Assembly (NCBI RefSeq): GCF_010500835.1
Contig: NZ_JAAAMJ010000001.1
Span: 806,001 to 870,000 of the forward strand
Length of the DNA: 64,000 nucleotides
From: Aurantimonas aggregata
GTDB lineage: Bacteria > Pseudomonadota > Alphaproteobacteria > Rhizobiales > Rhizobiaceae
Direction: 5' to 3'
Shown here: piece by piece, positions 18,261-26,878 of the stretch
Layout: every line of letters starts with the position of its first letter
Position numbering within the stretch: the stretch's first letter is position 1
Notes under the pieces: model-generated
What the model was told of the DNA's origin: nothing
The model's input: only the letters and a program-made list of their open reading frames with translations
The model's database searches: none
Position numbers and translations under genes: made by a program

Positions 18261-18863
18261 GACTGAACTCCATTCTGTCGCCGGAGCGACTTTCTGTTTC
18301 GGACGCTAGTCCTCGTACCGTCCGAATTCCGGACCCGGCAGTGCGGGTTCGGGAGGGTTATGGGCTGGCTCCGTGCCCGAATAAGGGCAGGAATCTGTTC
18401 TCCTCAGCCGTGTTGCCGATGTGCAACGAGATACTCTCCGGCACGGCGTCGTGAATGGTTTGTAACTGCAGATCGTTGATTGGGATTTAAAATCCATGGT
18501 TTACGAAAGCCATTCGTTCACGCTCGGGCTTAACGAAGGTGTCCGGAATGAGGCGGAATCGGTTCCTACTCAGTGAGTTCATGACCTGCTGCCGCCGGCC
18601 TGCGCAGGCATCTGCACAGATTTTGTCCGCATACGCGTGATCCATTGCAGGCGTCGAGCGACCGGTCGGCGCGTCCGGCGCCGCGGCGCCCATGCGGCCG
18701 AAGGTCGCGACGGTGGAGCCATGGCGGTGCCGCGAGCCGTCTCATGGTGCGCGTTCTCAGGGCAAATCCGCTCACCGCCCGGCTCGACGATTGCCATTGT
18801 TTAGAAGGGTTACATATGATGCTGCCGGTAGGATGAACTGAGCTCGAAGAGCGTGGAGGAAAC
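18261..18863. other. 603-bp intergenic region between divergent genes
   Basis: No credible gene here: short frames on both strands lack ribosome sites or family character. It must hold the promoters of the outer-membrane protein (leftward) and cytochrome c (rightward). A small perfect inverted repeat GGATTT-a-AAATCC lies at 18483-18495 in a locally AT-rich patch, a candidate protein-binding site or promoter core. The rest is GC-rich and featureless to me. Confidence 0.5.
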
Positions 18864-19301
18864 ATGCGAATTCTGATGGTGGCCGCAGCGGCGATGCTGG
18901 CGACGGCAAATGTGGCGGCAGCGCAGACGGCGGGTGATCCCGCTGCCGGGGAGAAGGTCTTCAACAAGTGCCGGGCGTGCCACGCCGTCGGCGAGGGCGC
19001 GGCCAACAAGATCGGGCCGGAACTGAACGGCATCATCGGCGAGAAGCCGGGCGTGGTCGAAGGCTATTCCTTCTCGGCCCCCTTCGTCGCATGGGCTGAA
19101 GACAAGCCGGTCTGGAACGAAGAGCTGATGAGCACCTGGCTCGCCGACCCGCGGGCGGTGGTCAAGGGCACCAAGATGGTGTTCCCCGGCCTGAAGAAGC
19201 CCGAGGAGCTCACCAACGTGATCGCTTATCTCGCGACCTTCGACGAGTCGGGTGCGACGCGTGACCCGGCCGCGGCGCTGGCGGCGGCCGCCGGCCAGTA
19301 A
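18864..19301 (+). CDS. Periplasmic cytochrome c2-type protein
   Basis: Class I c-type cytochrome (145 aa) with a signal peptide ending AAAQ. The haem site is CRACH at about residue 36, and the axial Met ligand is in GTKMVFPG. It resembles the cytochrome c2/c550 electron shuttles of alphaproteobacteria that link the bc1 complex to oxidases or to dehydrogenases. GGAGG precedes ATG 18864. An alanine-rich tail follows the domain. Single gene with its own terminator. Confidence 0.92.
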   Translation: MRILMVAAAAMLATANVAAAQTAGDPAAGEKVFNKCRACHAVGEGAANKIGPELNGIIGEKPGVVEGYSFSAPFVAWAEDKPVWNEELMSTWLADPRAVVKGTKMVFPGLKKPEELTNVIAYLATFDESGATRDPAAALAAAAGQ

Positions 19302-19340
19302 GGCAGGCGATCCGCTACGACGATTGCATTCGCTATCATG

Positions 19341-19371
19341 ACGGCCGCCGCGAGGCGGCCGTTTTGATTTT
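19341..19371 (+). terminator. Intrinsic terminator of cytochrome c gene
   Basis: ACGGCCGCC-gcga-GGCGGCCGT is a perfect 9-bp stem, followed by TTTTGATTTT, 39 bp after the cytochrome stop. Confidence 0.88.
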
Positions 19372-19476
19372 GGGCCCCGGTGCAGGGCGTTGCATCACCG
19401 CATCCTGTCACCAAAGCAGCCCAATCCCGATCGCCGCCATGGGACTCCGGACACGTTCGGCGCCCGGAGCCAAGGA

Positions 19477-20388
19477 TCAGGCGTAGAGGTCCATCACCTG
19501 GCCGAGGAGCTTGACTGCCTCGGCACGCGGGCGCTGGAAGGAGTTGCGGCCGATGATCGAGCCGTTGCCTCCGCCATCGCGGATCGCCCGGACTTCCTCC
19601 AGCAGCTCCTCGGTATTCTTCGCGGCGCCGCCGGAAAACACCACCAGCCGCTTGCCGGCGAAGGATGCCTGCATGACATGGCGCACCCTGTCGGCGGCCG
19701 TCGCGCGCGGGATGTGGTTGTTCTCGTAGGTCGCCTTGGCGGCCTCGAGATCGATGTGGTCGGTCGGCAGCTTCACCTTGATGATCGTCGCGCCCATCAG
19801 CGCCGCCATGTGCGCGCCGTAGGCGATGATGTCGAGGGCGGTCTCGCCCTCCTTGGTGACCTTGCCGCCCCGCGGATAGGACCAGACCACGGTCATCAGG
19901 CCGCGCGACTTCGCCTGGAGGCTGAGGTCGCGCAGTTCCTCGATCATCTCGTAGGAGATGTCCGAGCCGGGATAGATGGTGAAGCCGACACCGACGCAGC
20001 CGAGCCGCATCGCGTCCTCGACCTTGCCCGTCAGCGCCTGGTCGTTGCCGGAAACCAGGCCGTTGCCGCTGTTCATCTTGAGGATCAGGGGAACCTCCCC
20101 GGCGAAGGTGTCTGCCCCCTGCTCGAGCAGGCCGAGCGGCGCGGCATAGCCCGATACGCCGGCTTCGATCGCCAGCTCGTAGAGGTAATGCGGGTCGTAG
20201 GCGGCGGGGTTGGGCGCAAAGCTGCGGGCCGGGCCATGCTCGAATCCCTGGTCGACCGGCAGGATGACGACACGGCCCGTGCCGCCGAGGCGGCCATGCA
20301 TCAGGAGACGGGACAGATTGGCCTTCAACCCGGGCGTCTCGCCCTCGTACCAGGACAGGATGTTACGGACGACCTCGGTTCTCAGCAT
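19477..20388 (-). CDS. Class I fructose-bisphosphate aldolase (DhnA type)
   Basis: Schiff-base aldolase of the DhnA/FbaB group, 303 aa, cleaving fructose-1,6-bisphosphate in the cytosol. Typical segments are VVILPVDQGFEHGP near the N-terminus, the Lys-bearing IIKVKLPTDHI and the phosphate-binding FSGGAAKNTEELLEEVRAI. AAGGA precedes ATG 20388; longer in-frame starts to 20691 cross the neighbouring promoter region. Divergent from the small membrane protein gene. The related fructose-bisphosphate aldolases of archaea and 2-amino-3,7-dideoxy-heptulosonate synthases share the fold, so assignment is by overall similarity. Confidence 0.85.
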   Translation of the reverse strand: MLRTEVVRNILSWYEGETPGLKANLSRLLMHGRLGGTGRVVILPVDQGFEHGPARSFAPNPAAYDPHYLYELAIEAGVSGYAAPLGLLEQGADTFAGEVPLILKMNSGNGLVSGNDQALTGKVEDAMRLGCVGVGFTIYPGSDISYEMIEELRDLSLQAKSRGLMTVVWSYPRGGKVTKEGETALDIIAYGAHMAALMGATIIKVKLPTDHIDLEAAKATYENNHIPRATAADRVRHVMQASFAGKRLVVFSGGAAKNTEELLEEVRAIRDGGGNGSIIGRNSFQRPRAEAVKLLGQVMDLYA

Positions 20389-20617
20389 ATGTCTTTTCCT
20401 TGCCTCGGCTGCCTGCGGGGCGAGCCCTCGTGATAGGATCACGTTGTGGTGGGATGTCGCCGCCCCGTCCAGACTCGCGACGGCCTTCCGCAACATTAAA
20501 ATCGGTTGAAGGGAATGGGTTCGGTCGCGGACCCGCCGAAAGCCTTCCATGCCGAGGCGTGGCAGGCTTCGGAACCTTCCGCCGTTCTGCCGATTTCGCA
20601 ACTGGAGGTGCTGCCGC

Positions 20618-20983
20618 ATGAAAGGCACGAAGGCCTTTCCCGAGGGATTTGGCGACGACACGGCATTGATGTTCGCCGGCGATACCGGCACCGAGCCGGC
20701 CGGTGCCGATGCAGCGGATTCGGCTGAGACGCCTCAACTCTCCGCGAATGACGCAGAGGCCGACGAGCAGCACCCACCATCCGCGCCGGTCGAGGGCTAC
20801 GAGCAAGCCTGGACGCCGACCGTGAAACTGGGACGCCGCGGCTTTCACTTCCCTCCCCCACCTGCCGGACCGGACGAATCGAGCGACGGCACGGTCCGAC
20901 AGCCGCCGAGCGTGCTGATTCCAGTTGCCATCGTCGGCCTGATCCTGGCCGTCGCCACGTATTTTTTCAATTTCATCAAGTGA
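20618..20983 (+). CDS. Small tail-anchored membrane protein, unknown
   Basis: 121-aa protein I do not recognise. The first 90 residues are acidic and disorder-prone, rich in Ala, Asp, Glu and Pro, with a central RRGFHFPPPPAGPD. A single C-terminal membrane helix follows (SVLIPVAIVGLILAVATYFF), ending FNFIK, so it is predicted to be tail-anchored in the inner membrane with the bulk in the cytoplasm. GGAGG stands upstream of ATG 20618. It is divergent from the aldolase gene, and the next gene is a peptide-binding protein 140 bp on. Confidence 0.65.
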   Translation: MKGTKAFPEGFGDDTALMFAGDTGTEPAGADAADSAETPQLSANDAEADEQHPPSAPVEGYEQAWTPTVKLGRRGFHFPPPPAGPDESSDGTVRQPPSVLIPVAIVGLILAVATYFFNFIK

Positions 20984-21123
20984 CTCCGGGGCTTTGTGCG
21001 GCAGGCGCCGGGGCGGGCTTCGCGGGACTCGAATGGTTCTGCGCTTCCCCGGGCCTCATTTCAGCCTGACGGTTGATTGAGATGGCGGGAGATGCCACCC
21101 CGCCTGCCAACCGGAGATCCTCG

Positions 21124-22677
21124 ATGAAATGGTTCACCACGTTGATGACGGTCGCCCTTCTGGCCTTTGCTGCGCCAACGGCGGCCCAGACGCCGCCAGA
21201 CGTGCTCGTGGTCGGACAGGTCGCCGAGCCGAAGTCGCTGGATCCGCAGGCCGTCACGGCGACCAATGATTTCCGCATCCTGGTGAATGTCTTCGAAGGC
21301 TTGGTGCGTTTCAGGAAGGGCACCATGGAAGTGGAGCCGGCGCTCGCGACGAGTTGGACCATTTCGGACGACGGGCTGACCTACCGTTTCCAGTTGCGCG
21401 AGGACGTAACGTTCCACGACGGGACGGCCTTCGACGCCGAAGCGGTAAAGTTCACCTTCGAGCGCATGCTCCAGACCGATCATCCGTTTCACGATACCGG
21501 CCCGTTCCCGCTGGCGTTCTTCTTCTCCGCCATCGACACGATCAACGCCGTTGATCCGCTGACCGTCGAGTTCACGCTGCGCGAGCCCTTCGCGCCCTTT
21601 CTGTCGGCGCTGGCCTATCCGACCGGATTGGTCGTTTCGCCCGCGGCGGTGGCCGAAGCCGGCACCGAGTTTGGGCAGCACCCTGTCGGTACGGGTCCGT
21701 TTCGCTTCGATGCATGGGAGCCGGACGCAAAAGTGGTTCTCGGCCGCAACGATGATTACTGGGGCGACGCACCGACTCTCGAAGGGGTCGAGTTCCGGCC
21801 CATCGTCGACCCCGGCACCCGCACGGCGCAGATGCTGGGCGGCGAGATCGACCTGATGGTCGAGGCGCCGGCCGACAATCTCGCGATGTTTCGCACCGAC
21901 CCGGGCTTCGTCGTCCACGAGGAAGCCGGCCCGCATCTCTGGTTCCTGATCCTCAACACGAAGGAAGGTCCGTTCGCCGACAAGCGGGTGCGCCAGGCAG
22001 TGAACTACGCGATCGACAAGCAGGCGATCGTCGACGACGTCCTGAAGGGCTCGGCCGCGGTCGCCGCCGGGCCGATCCCACGAGCCTTCGACTGGGCCCA
22101 TGACGATACAGTGGAGCCCTACCCGCACGATCCGGAAAAGGCCCGCACGCTCATCAAGGAAGCCGGGGCGGAAGGTGCGACGCTGACCTTCTACGTCGCC
22201 GAAGGCGGCTCGGGCATGCTCGATCCGGTCGCCATGGCGACGGCGATCCAGGCCGACCTCGCCGAAGTCGGCCTCGACGCCCGCATCGAGACCTACGAGT
22301 GGAACACCTTCCTTTCCAACGTCAATCCGGGCCTCGAGGGCAAGGCCGACATGGCGGAGATGGCGTGGATGACGAACGATCCGGACACGCTGCCGTTTCT
22401 CGCCCTCCGCTCGGACGCCATGCCCGACAATGGCGGCTTCAACGCCGGCTATTACTCGAACCCGGAGGTGGACCGCCTGCTTGGGGAAGCGCGCCGCGCC
22501 ACGGACCAGGCAAAGCGCGGTGCGCTCTACAAGCAGATCCAGCGGATCGTCCACGAGGATGCACCCTGGGTGTTCGTGGCGAACTGGAAGCAGAACGCCG
22601 TCTCCACCGCGGCCGTCACCGGCTTCGATCTGGAGCCTTCCTTCCTGCTGATCCTGCGGGACGTCACCAAAGGATAG
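21124..22677 (+). CDS. ABC transporter peptide/nickel-type binding protein
   Basis: Periplasmic solute-binding protein of the family 5 type (DppA/OppA/NikA-like), 517 aa. The signal peptide runs to TAAQ. Family features are VGQVAEPKSLDPQAVT at the mature start, FEGLVRF, VTFHDGTAFDAEAVKFTFER and GTGPFRFDAW, and late on VRQAVNYAIDKQAI. GGAG precedes ATG 21124. No permease or ATPase genes adjoin it, so it is an orphan binding protein that presumably docks with a transporter encoded elsewhere. The ligand is unknown. Confidence 0.88.
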   Translation: MKWFTTLMTVALLAFAAPTAAQTPPDVLVVGQVAEPKSLDPQAVTATNDFRILVNVFEGLVRFRKGTMEVEPALATSWTISDDGLTYRFQLREDVTFHDGTAFDAEAVKFTFERMLQTDHPFHDTGPFPLAFFFSAIDTINAVDPLTVEFTLREPFAPFLSALAYPTGLVVSPAAVAEAGTEFGQHPVGTGPFRFDAWEPDAKVVLGRNDDYWGDAPTLEGVEFRPIVDPGTRTAQMLGGEIDLMVEAPADNLAMFRTDPGFVVHEEAGPHLWFLILNTKEGPFADKRVRQAVNYAIDKQAIVDDVLKGSAAVAAGPIPRAFDWAHDDTVEPYPHDPEKARTLIKEAGAEGATLTFYVAEGGSGMLDPVAMATAIQADLAEVGLDARIETYEWNTFLSNVNPGLEGKADMAEMAWMTNDPDTLPFLALRSDAMPDNGGFNAGYYSNPEVDRLLGEARRATDQAKRGALYKQIQRIVHEDAPWVFVANWKQNAVSTAAVTGFDLEPSFLLILRDVTKG

Positions 22678-22721
22678 ACCAGGCTCGCTCTTTGGAATGA
22701 TTCCATAAAGTAACGTCCCAC

Positions 22722-22738
22722 TATCGAACGTTTCTAAA
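22722..22738. promoter_or_regulatory. ICE-like Irr box before imelysin operon
   Basis: TATCGAA-cgt-TTCTAAA matches the rhizobial iron-control element TTTAGAA-N3-TTCTAAA at 12 of 14 specified bases, with the right half perfect. It is 119 bp upstream of the first imelysin start, next to TTGACA (22753-22758), a possible -35. Irr binding would give iron-dependent control of the four-gene unit. The match is seen; the regulator is inferred. Confidence 0.6.
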
Positions 22739-22856
22739 CTTTGCTTACTTTGTTGACAGCTGCCCTGCCCGGTCGTAGCCAAAGCAGAGAAACCGCACCC
22801 TGGTGCGTCCTTTGCGAAAACGACTTAGCCGGCGCCTGTCCGGCGGGAGGCTCTCC

Positions 22857-24149
22857 ATGACAATCATCGCCACAAACAGCGCGCGCCTGGCGTCCTGTCT
22901 TGCTTCGGTCCTGCTCATCTCCAGTGCAGCGCCCGCGGCAGCGCAAGAGACTGACCCTGTCGCCGTCGTCAAGACCTATGCCGACATCGCCCTTGCCGGA
23001 TACGAGGATGCGCTGACCGCCGCCAAGGCGCTGGACGCGGCGACGGATGCGCTGATCGCCGATCCCAGCGAGGCGACCATGACGGCGGCCCGCGAGGCCT
23101 GGCTTCAGTCCCGCCCGAGCTACCAGCAGACCGAGGCGTTCCGCTTCGGCAATCCGATTGTCGACGACTGGGAAGGCCGTGTGAATGCCTGGCCGCTCGA
23201 CGAAGGCATGATCGACTATGTCGACCAGAGCTACGGCAGCGAATCCGACGAGAACGGCCTCTACACGGCCAATCTGATCGCCAACCCCCAGTTGTCGGTC
23301 GCCGGCGAGACGATAGACGCGACGACGATCACCCCGGCGCTGCTGCAGGACGAGTTGCAGGAGGCCGGCGGCATCGAGGCCAATGTCGCCACCGGCTACC
23401 ACGCGGTGGAGTTCCTGCTGTGGGGCCAGGACCTCAACGGCACCGAAGCCGGCGCCGGCGAACGGCCCTTCACCGACTATGCCCCGGGCGACGACTGCAC
23501 CAACGGCAATTGCGATCGACGCGGCGAATATCTCGATGCAGCGACCGACCTCCTCGTCACCGACCTCGAGGAGATGGTCGGCAACTGGCGGGCCGACGGT
23601 GCTGCGCGCAAGGCGCTGACCGATGCGCCGGACGCGGCGATCTCGGCCGTGCTCACCGGCATGGGCTCGCTCTCCTACGGCGAACTTGCCGGCGAGCGCA
23701 TGAAGCTCGGCCTGCTGCTGCACGATCCGGAGGAGGAGCATGACTGCTTCTCCGACAACACGCACGTCTCGCATCTCTACGACGCGATCGGCATCCGCAA
23801 CGTCTACACCGGCCGCTACGAGCGCACCGACGGCACGATCGTCGAGGGCCCATCGGTGTCCGACCTCGTGGCAGCAAAGGACGCAGCCGTCGACGCGGAG
23901 CTTCGCGCCGATCTCGACGCGACGATCGAGGCGATGCGGCTGATGGCCGCGGCGGCCGAGAACGGCGAGGCCTACGACCAGCAGATCGGCGAGGGCAATG
24001 CCGAAGGAAACGCCCGCGTTCAGGCGGCGATCGACGGTCTCGTCAAGCAGACCCGCTCGATCGAGCGCGCCGTCGCGGCGCTCGATCTCGGCAACGTGAC
24101 GATCGAGGGTTCCGACAGCCTCGACAACGTCGACGCGGTCTTCCAGTAA
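22857..24149 (+). CDS. Imelysin (IrpA/EfeO-like) periplasmic protein
   Basis: Imelysin-family envelope protein linked to iron acquisition (430 aa). The signal peptide ends at APAAAQ. The family GxHxxE signature appears in TGYHAVEFLLWGQDL, and the mature protein is largely helical. Cys-containing DYAPGDDCTNGNCDRRGEYL follows, as in IrpA relatives. GGGAGG is well placed before ATG 22857. It opens a four-gene run with a DUF1111 haem protein, another imelysin and DUF1513, an arrangement seen in other alphaproteobacteria. An Irr-type box lies upstream. Probable role: binding or handling ferrous or ferric iron outside the inner membrane. Confidence 0.88.
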   Translation: MTIIATNSARLASCLASVLLISSAAPAAAQETDPVAVVKTYADIALAGYEDALTAAKALDAATDALIADPSEATMTAAREAWLQSRPSYQQTEAFRFGNPIVDDWEGRVNAWPLDEGMIDYVDQSYGSESDENGLYTANLIANPQLSVAGETIDATTITPALLQDELQEAGGIEANVATGYHAVEFLLWGQDLNGTEAGAGERPFTDYAPGDDCTNGNCDRRGEYLDAATDLLVTDLEEMVGNWRADGAARKALTDAPDAAISAVLTGMGSLSYGELAGERMKLGLLLHDPEEEHDCFSDNTHVSHLYDAIGIRNVYTGRYERTDGTIVEGPSVSDLVAAKDAAVDAELRADLDATIEAMRLMAAAAENGEAYDQQIGEGNAEGNARVQAAIDGLVKQTRSIERAVAALDLGNVTIEGSDSLDNVDAVFQ

Positions 24150-24228
24150 TCCCGGACCGGGCGCGGCGGGCACGGACCTGCCGCCCCGCATGGCCGGTGA
24201 GATCCGGCAAGGCGATCGGGAGAGACCC

Positions 24229-25758
24229 ATGCGGCTTGCCGCAAGAATGACGGTGATCGCTGCGGCCATCGTGCTGCCGGCGGTGCTGAGCCTGACCGCG
24301 GCCCTGAGTCTCGATCGACCGGTCCGCGGCGACCTGACGCCGAAGGATCGCGCCCGGGTTGAGAAGGTCACCGCCCCCGCGACCGACTTCTCTCGCCCCG
24401 AAGCGTTCGAGGCGATGCCGGCGGGCGCAGCCACGTCCCAGAAGCTGGTCAACCGCGACTCCTTCAGCCACATCTCCGCCAACCAGACCTTCGAAGGTGA
24501 AGACCGCTTCAAGGTCGGCAACGCGCTGTTCCGCAAATTGTGGGTCTCCTCCCCGTCCTCGACCGAGGCGTCTGACGGGCTGGGTCCGCTGTTCAACGCC
24601 CGGGCCTGCCAGAGCTGCCATCTGAAGGACGGGCGTGGCCGGCCGCCGGCAGAGGGGGAGACCTCGGTCTCGATGTTCCTGCGCCTCTCGGTCCCGCCGC
24701 GCAGCAAGGAAGAACACCAGAAGCTTGCCGACCGGGAGCTGACCCGGATTCCCGAGCCGACCTATGGCGGCCAGTTGCAGCATTTCGCCGTGCAGGGCCT
24801 TAAGGGCGAGGGCCGCATGGCGATCGACTACGCTGAGGAGCCGGTCACCCTCGCCGACGGCACCGTCGTCAGCCTGCGCCGGCCGAGCTACCGGGTCGAG
24901 AACCTCGCCTACGGGCCGCTCGATCCGGAAGTGATGCTGTCGCCGCGGATCGCCCCGCCGATGATCGGCCTCGGCCTGATCGAGCAGATCGAGCCGGCCG
25001 ACATATTGGCGCGCGCCGATCCAGAGGATGCCGACGAGGACGGTATTTCCGGCAAGGCGTCAATGGCCCGCGATCCCGAAAACGGCGCGCCGGTTTTGGC
25101 CCGCTTCGGCTGGAAAGCCACCGTTCCGACGATCAAGTCGCAGACGGCGGAAGCCTTTGCCGGCGATATCGGCATCTCGACGCCTCTGGTCACCGACGCC
25201 TTCGGCGAGTGCTCGATCGCCCAGCAGGCCTGCCGCGACGCACCCTCCGGCGTCCAGCCGCGCCTGGGGGAGGTCGAGGCGCCGGACCCGATCCTCGATC
25301 TCGTCAGCTTCTATTCGCAGAACCTCGCCGTGCCCGCCCGCCGCGACGTCGCCGACCCGACCGTCCTTCAGGGCAAGCAGCTGTTCTACGGCGCCGGCTG
25401 CGCTTCCTGTCACACGCCGAAATTCGTCACCTCCCGCAAGGCACCCGACAAAGCCCAGCGCTTCCAGCTGATCTGGCCCTATTCGGACTTCCTGCTGCAC
25501 GACATGGGCGAGGGTCTGGCCGACGGACGGCCCGTCGGCGATGCCGACGGCCGGGAATGGCGCACACAGCCGCTCTGGGGCATCGGCCTGACCGAGACGG
25601 TGAACGGGCATACGTTCTTCCTGCATGACGGCCGCGCCCGGAACCTTGCTGAGGCGATTCTCTGGCATGGCGGCGAGGCGGAAGCCGCCCGCGACGCCTA
25701 TGCCGCCATGGCCAAGGCCGATCGCGATGCCCTGCACGCCTTTCTGGAGTCCTTGTGA
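24229..25758 (+). CDS. DUF1111 di-haem 'thiol oxidoreductase-like' protein
   Basis: Exported c-type haem protein of the DUF1111 family (509 aa). It has an N-terminal signal or anchor, a first haem site CQSCH at about residue 126 and a second CASCH at about residue 391. The layout resembles di-haem peroxidases such as MauG. Database names often say thiol oxidoreductase without proof. Position between two imelysins suggests a periplasmic redox role in iron uptake, perhaps oxidising or reducing iron held by them. GGGAGAG lies upstream of ATG 24229. The stop overlaps the next start (GTGA). Confidence 0.87.
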   Translation: MRLAARMTVIAAAIVLPAVLSLTAALSLDRPVRGDLTPKDRARVEKVTAPATDFSRPEAFEAMPAGAATSQKLVNRDSFSHISANQTFEGEDRFKVGNALFRKLWVSSPSSTEASDGLGPLFNARACQSCHLKDGRGRPPAEGETSVSMFLRLSVPPRSKEEHQKLADRELTRIPEPTYGGQLQHFAVQGLKGEGRMAIDYAEEPVTLADGTVVSLRRPSYRVENLAYGPLDPEVMLSPRIAPPMIGLGLIEQIEPADILARADPEDADEDGISGKASMARDPENGAPVLARFGWKATVPTIKSQTAEAFAGDIGISTPLVTDAFGECSIAQQACRDAPSGVQPRLGEVEAPDPILDLVSFYSQNLAVPARRDVADPTVLQGKQLFYGAGCASCHTPKFVTSRKAPDKAQRFQLIWPYSDFLLHDMGEGLADGRPVGDADGREWRTQPLWGIGLTETVNGHTFFLHDGRARNLAEAILWHGGEAEAARDAYAAMAKADRDALHAFLESL

Positions 25759-26867
25759 GAACGCACATCAAACGCCTCGCGGCCCTCGGCCTCGCGCTCT
25801 GCTTCGCCGCCGGACCTGCGGCCGGGCAGGAAGCCGGTCCGGTGACCGGGACCGCCGATCCGGCCGCCTCCCTCACCGTTGTCCGCAACGCCATCGACGG
25901 CTTCATCCGTCCGGGCTACGCCGCCTTCCGCCAGCAGGCCGACGCGACGGCTTCGGCCATGGCGACACTGTGCGACACGCCGGGAACCGAGAGCCGCCAG
26001 GCGGCCGAGGAGCGCTTCGGCGATCTCGTGCGGGCCTGGTCGCTCATCGAGCTCGTCCGGTTCGGCCCGGTCGTCGAAGAGAACCGGCTGGAGAAGATCC
26101 TGTTCTTCCCGGACCGGCGCGGCATCGCGCTGCGTCAGGTGCAGGCGATTCTCGGGACGGAGGACCCGACAGCGACCAGTGCCGACAGTCTCGCCGACAA
26201 GTCCGTCGCCGTGCAGGGCCTGGGTGCGCTGGAATTCGTGCTCTACGGCACCGACGCCGAGACGCTGTCGACGCAAGACGGTGCGTTCCGCTGCACCTAC
26301 GGCCGCGCCATCGCGCAGAACCTCGCATCGATCGCCGCCTCCATCGACGCCGCCTGGGCCGACGAGACCGGCATTGCCGCGCGGCTGACCGCGCCAGCGC
26401 CGGAAAACACCGCCTATCGCAGCCCAACGGATTCGCTGCAAGCGATCGTCGGGACCTTCGTCCACGGGCTGGAGGCGAGCCGCGACCTGCGGCTCAACCC
26501 GGCGGTGGGCGGGAGCGCTGCGGAAGCCAAGCCCAACCTCTTTCTCTTCCGCCGCTCCGGGCTGACGCTGGATTCGCTGCAGGGCAATTTCGATGGCCTT
26601 CGCGATCTCTTCGCCACGTCCGGGCTCGCCAAGCTGCTGCCGGCGCCGCAGGCCTATATGGGCGTCTCGATCGACTTCGAATTCGCCAACGCCGACCGCA
26701 CGCTGGCAGGCCTGTCCGAACCGCTGACCGATGCAGTTGCCTCACCGCAGCGCCAGGCGCTGACCTACCTGCAGATCGTCACCGGCAGCCTGCAGGACCT
26801 GTTCGACGCGCAGCTCTCGCCGGCGCTCGGCCTGTCCAGCGGCTTTTCGTCCCTCGACGGCGACTGA
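25755..26867 (+). CDS. Second imelysin-family periplasmic protein
   Basis: Exported imelysin-like protein, 370 aa, starting with GTG that overlaps the preceding stop by four bases. The signal peptide ends near AAGQ. It is a divergent paralogue of the gene at 22857; the metal-signature region reads VQGLGALEFVLYGTDAE, with the His of GxHxxE replaced (GLGALE). That change suggests a different metal site or a purely structural or partner role. The body is helical. Operon position fits a complex with the DUF1111 haem protein. Confidence 0.82.
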   Translation: MRTHIKRLAALGLALCFAAGPAAGQEAGPVTGTADPAASLTVVRNAIDGFIRPGYAAFRQQADATASAMATLCDTPGTESRQAAEERFGDLVRAWSLIELVRFGPVVEENRLEKILFFPDRRGIALRQVQAILGTEDPTATSADSLADKSVAVQGLGALEFVLYGTDAETLSTQDGAFRCTYGRAIAQNLASIAASIDAAWADETGIAARLTAPAPENTAYRSPTDSLQAIVGTFVHGLEASRDLRLNPAVGGSAAEAKPNLFLFRRSGLTLDSLQGNFDGLRDLFATSGLAKLLPAPQAYMGVSIDFEFANADRTLAGLSEPLTDAVASPQRQALTYLQIVTGSLQDLFDAQLSPALGLSSGFSSLDGD

Positions 26868-26878
26868 GGCGATACGGC

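Noticed and set aside
22734-24707. A 657-codon minus-strand frame opposite the imelysin and DUF1111 genes
   Set aside because: Composition is Arg/Gly/Asp-rich shadow sequence, with no ribosome site, and it overlaps two well-supported genes.
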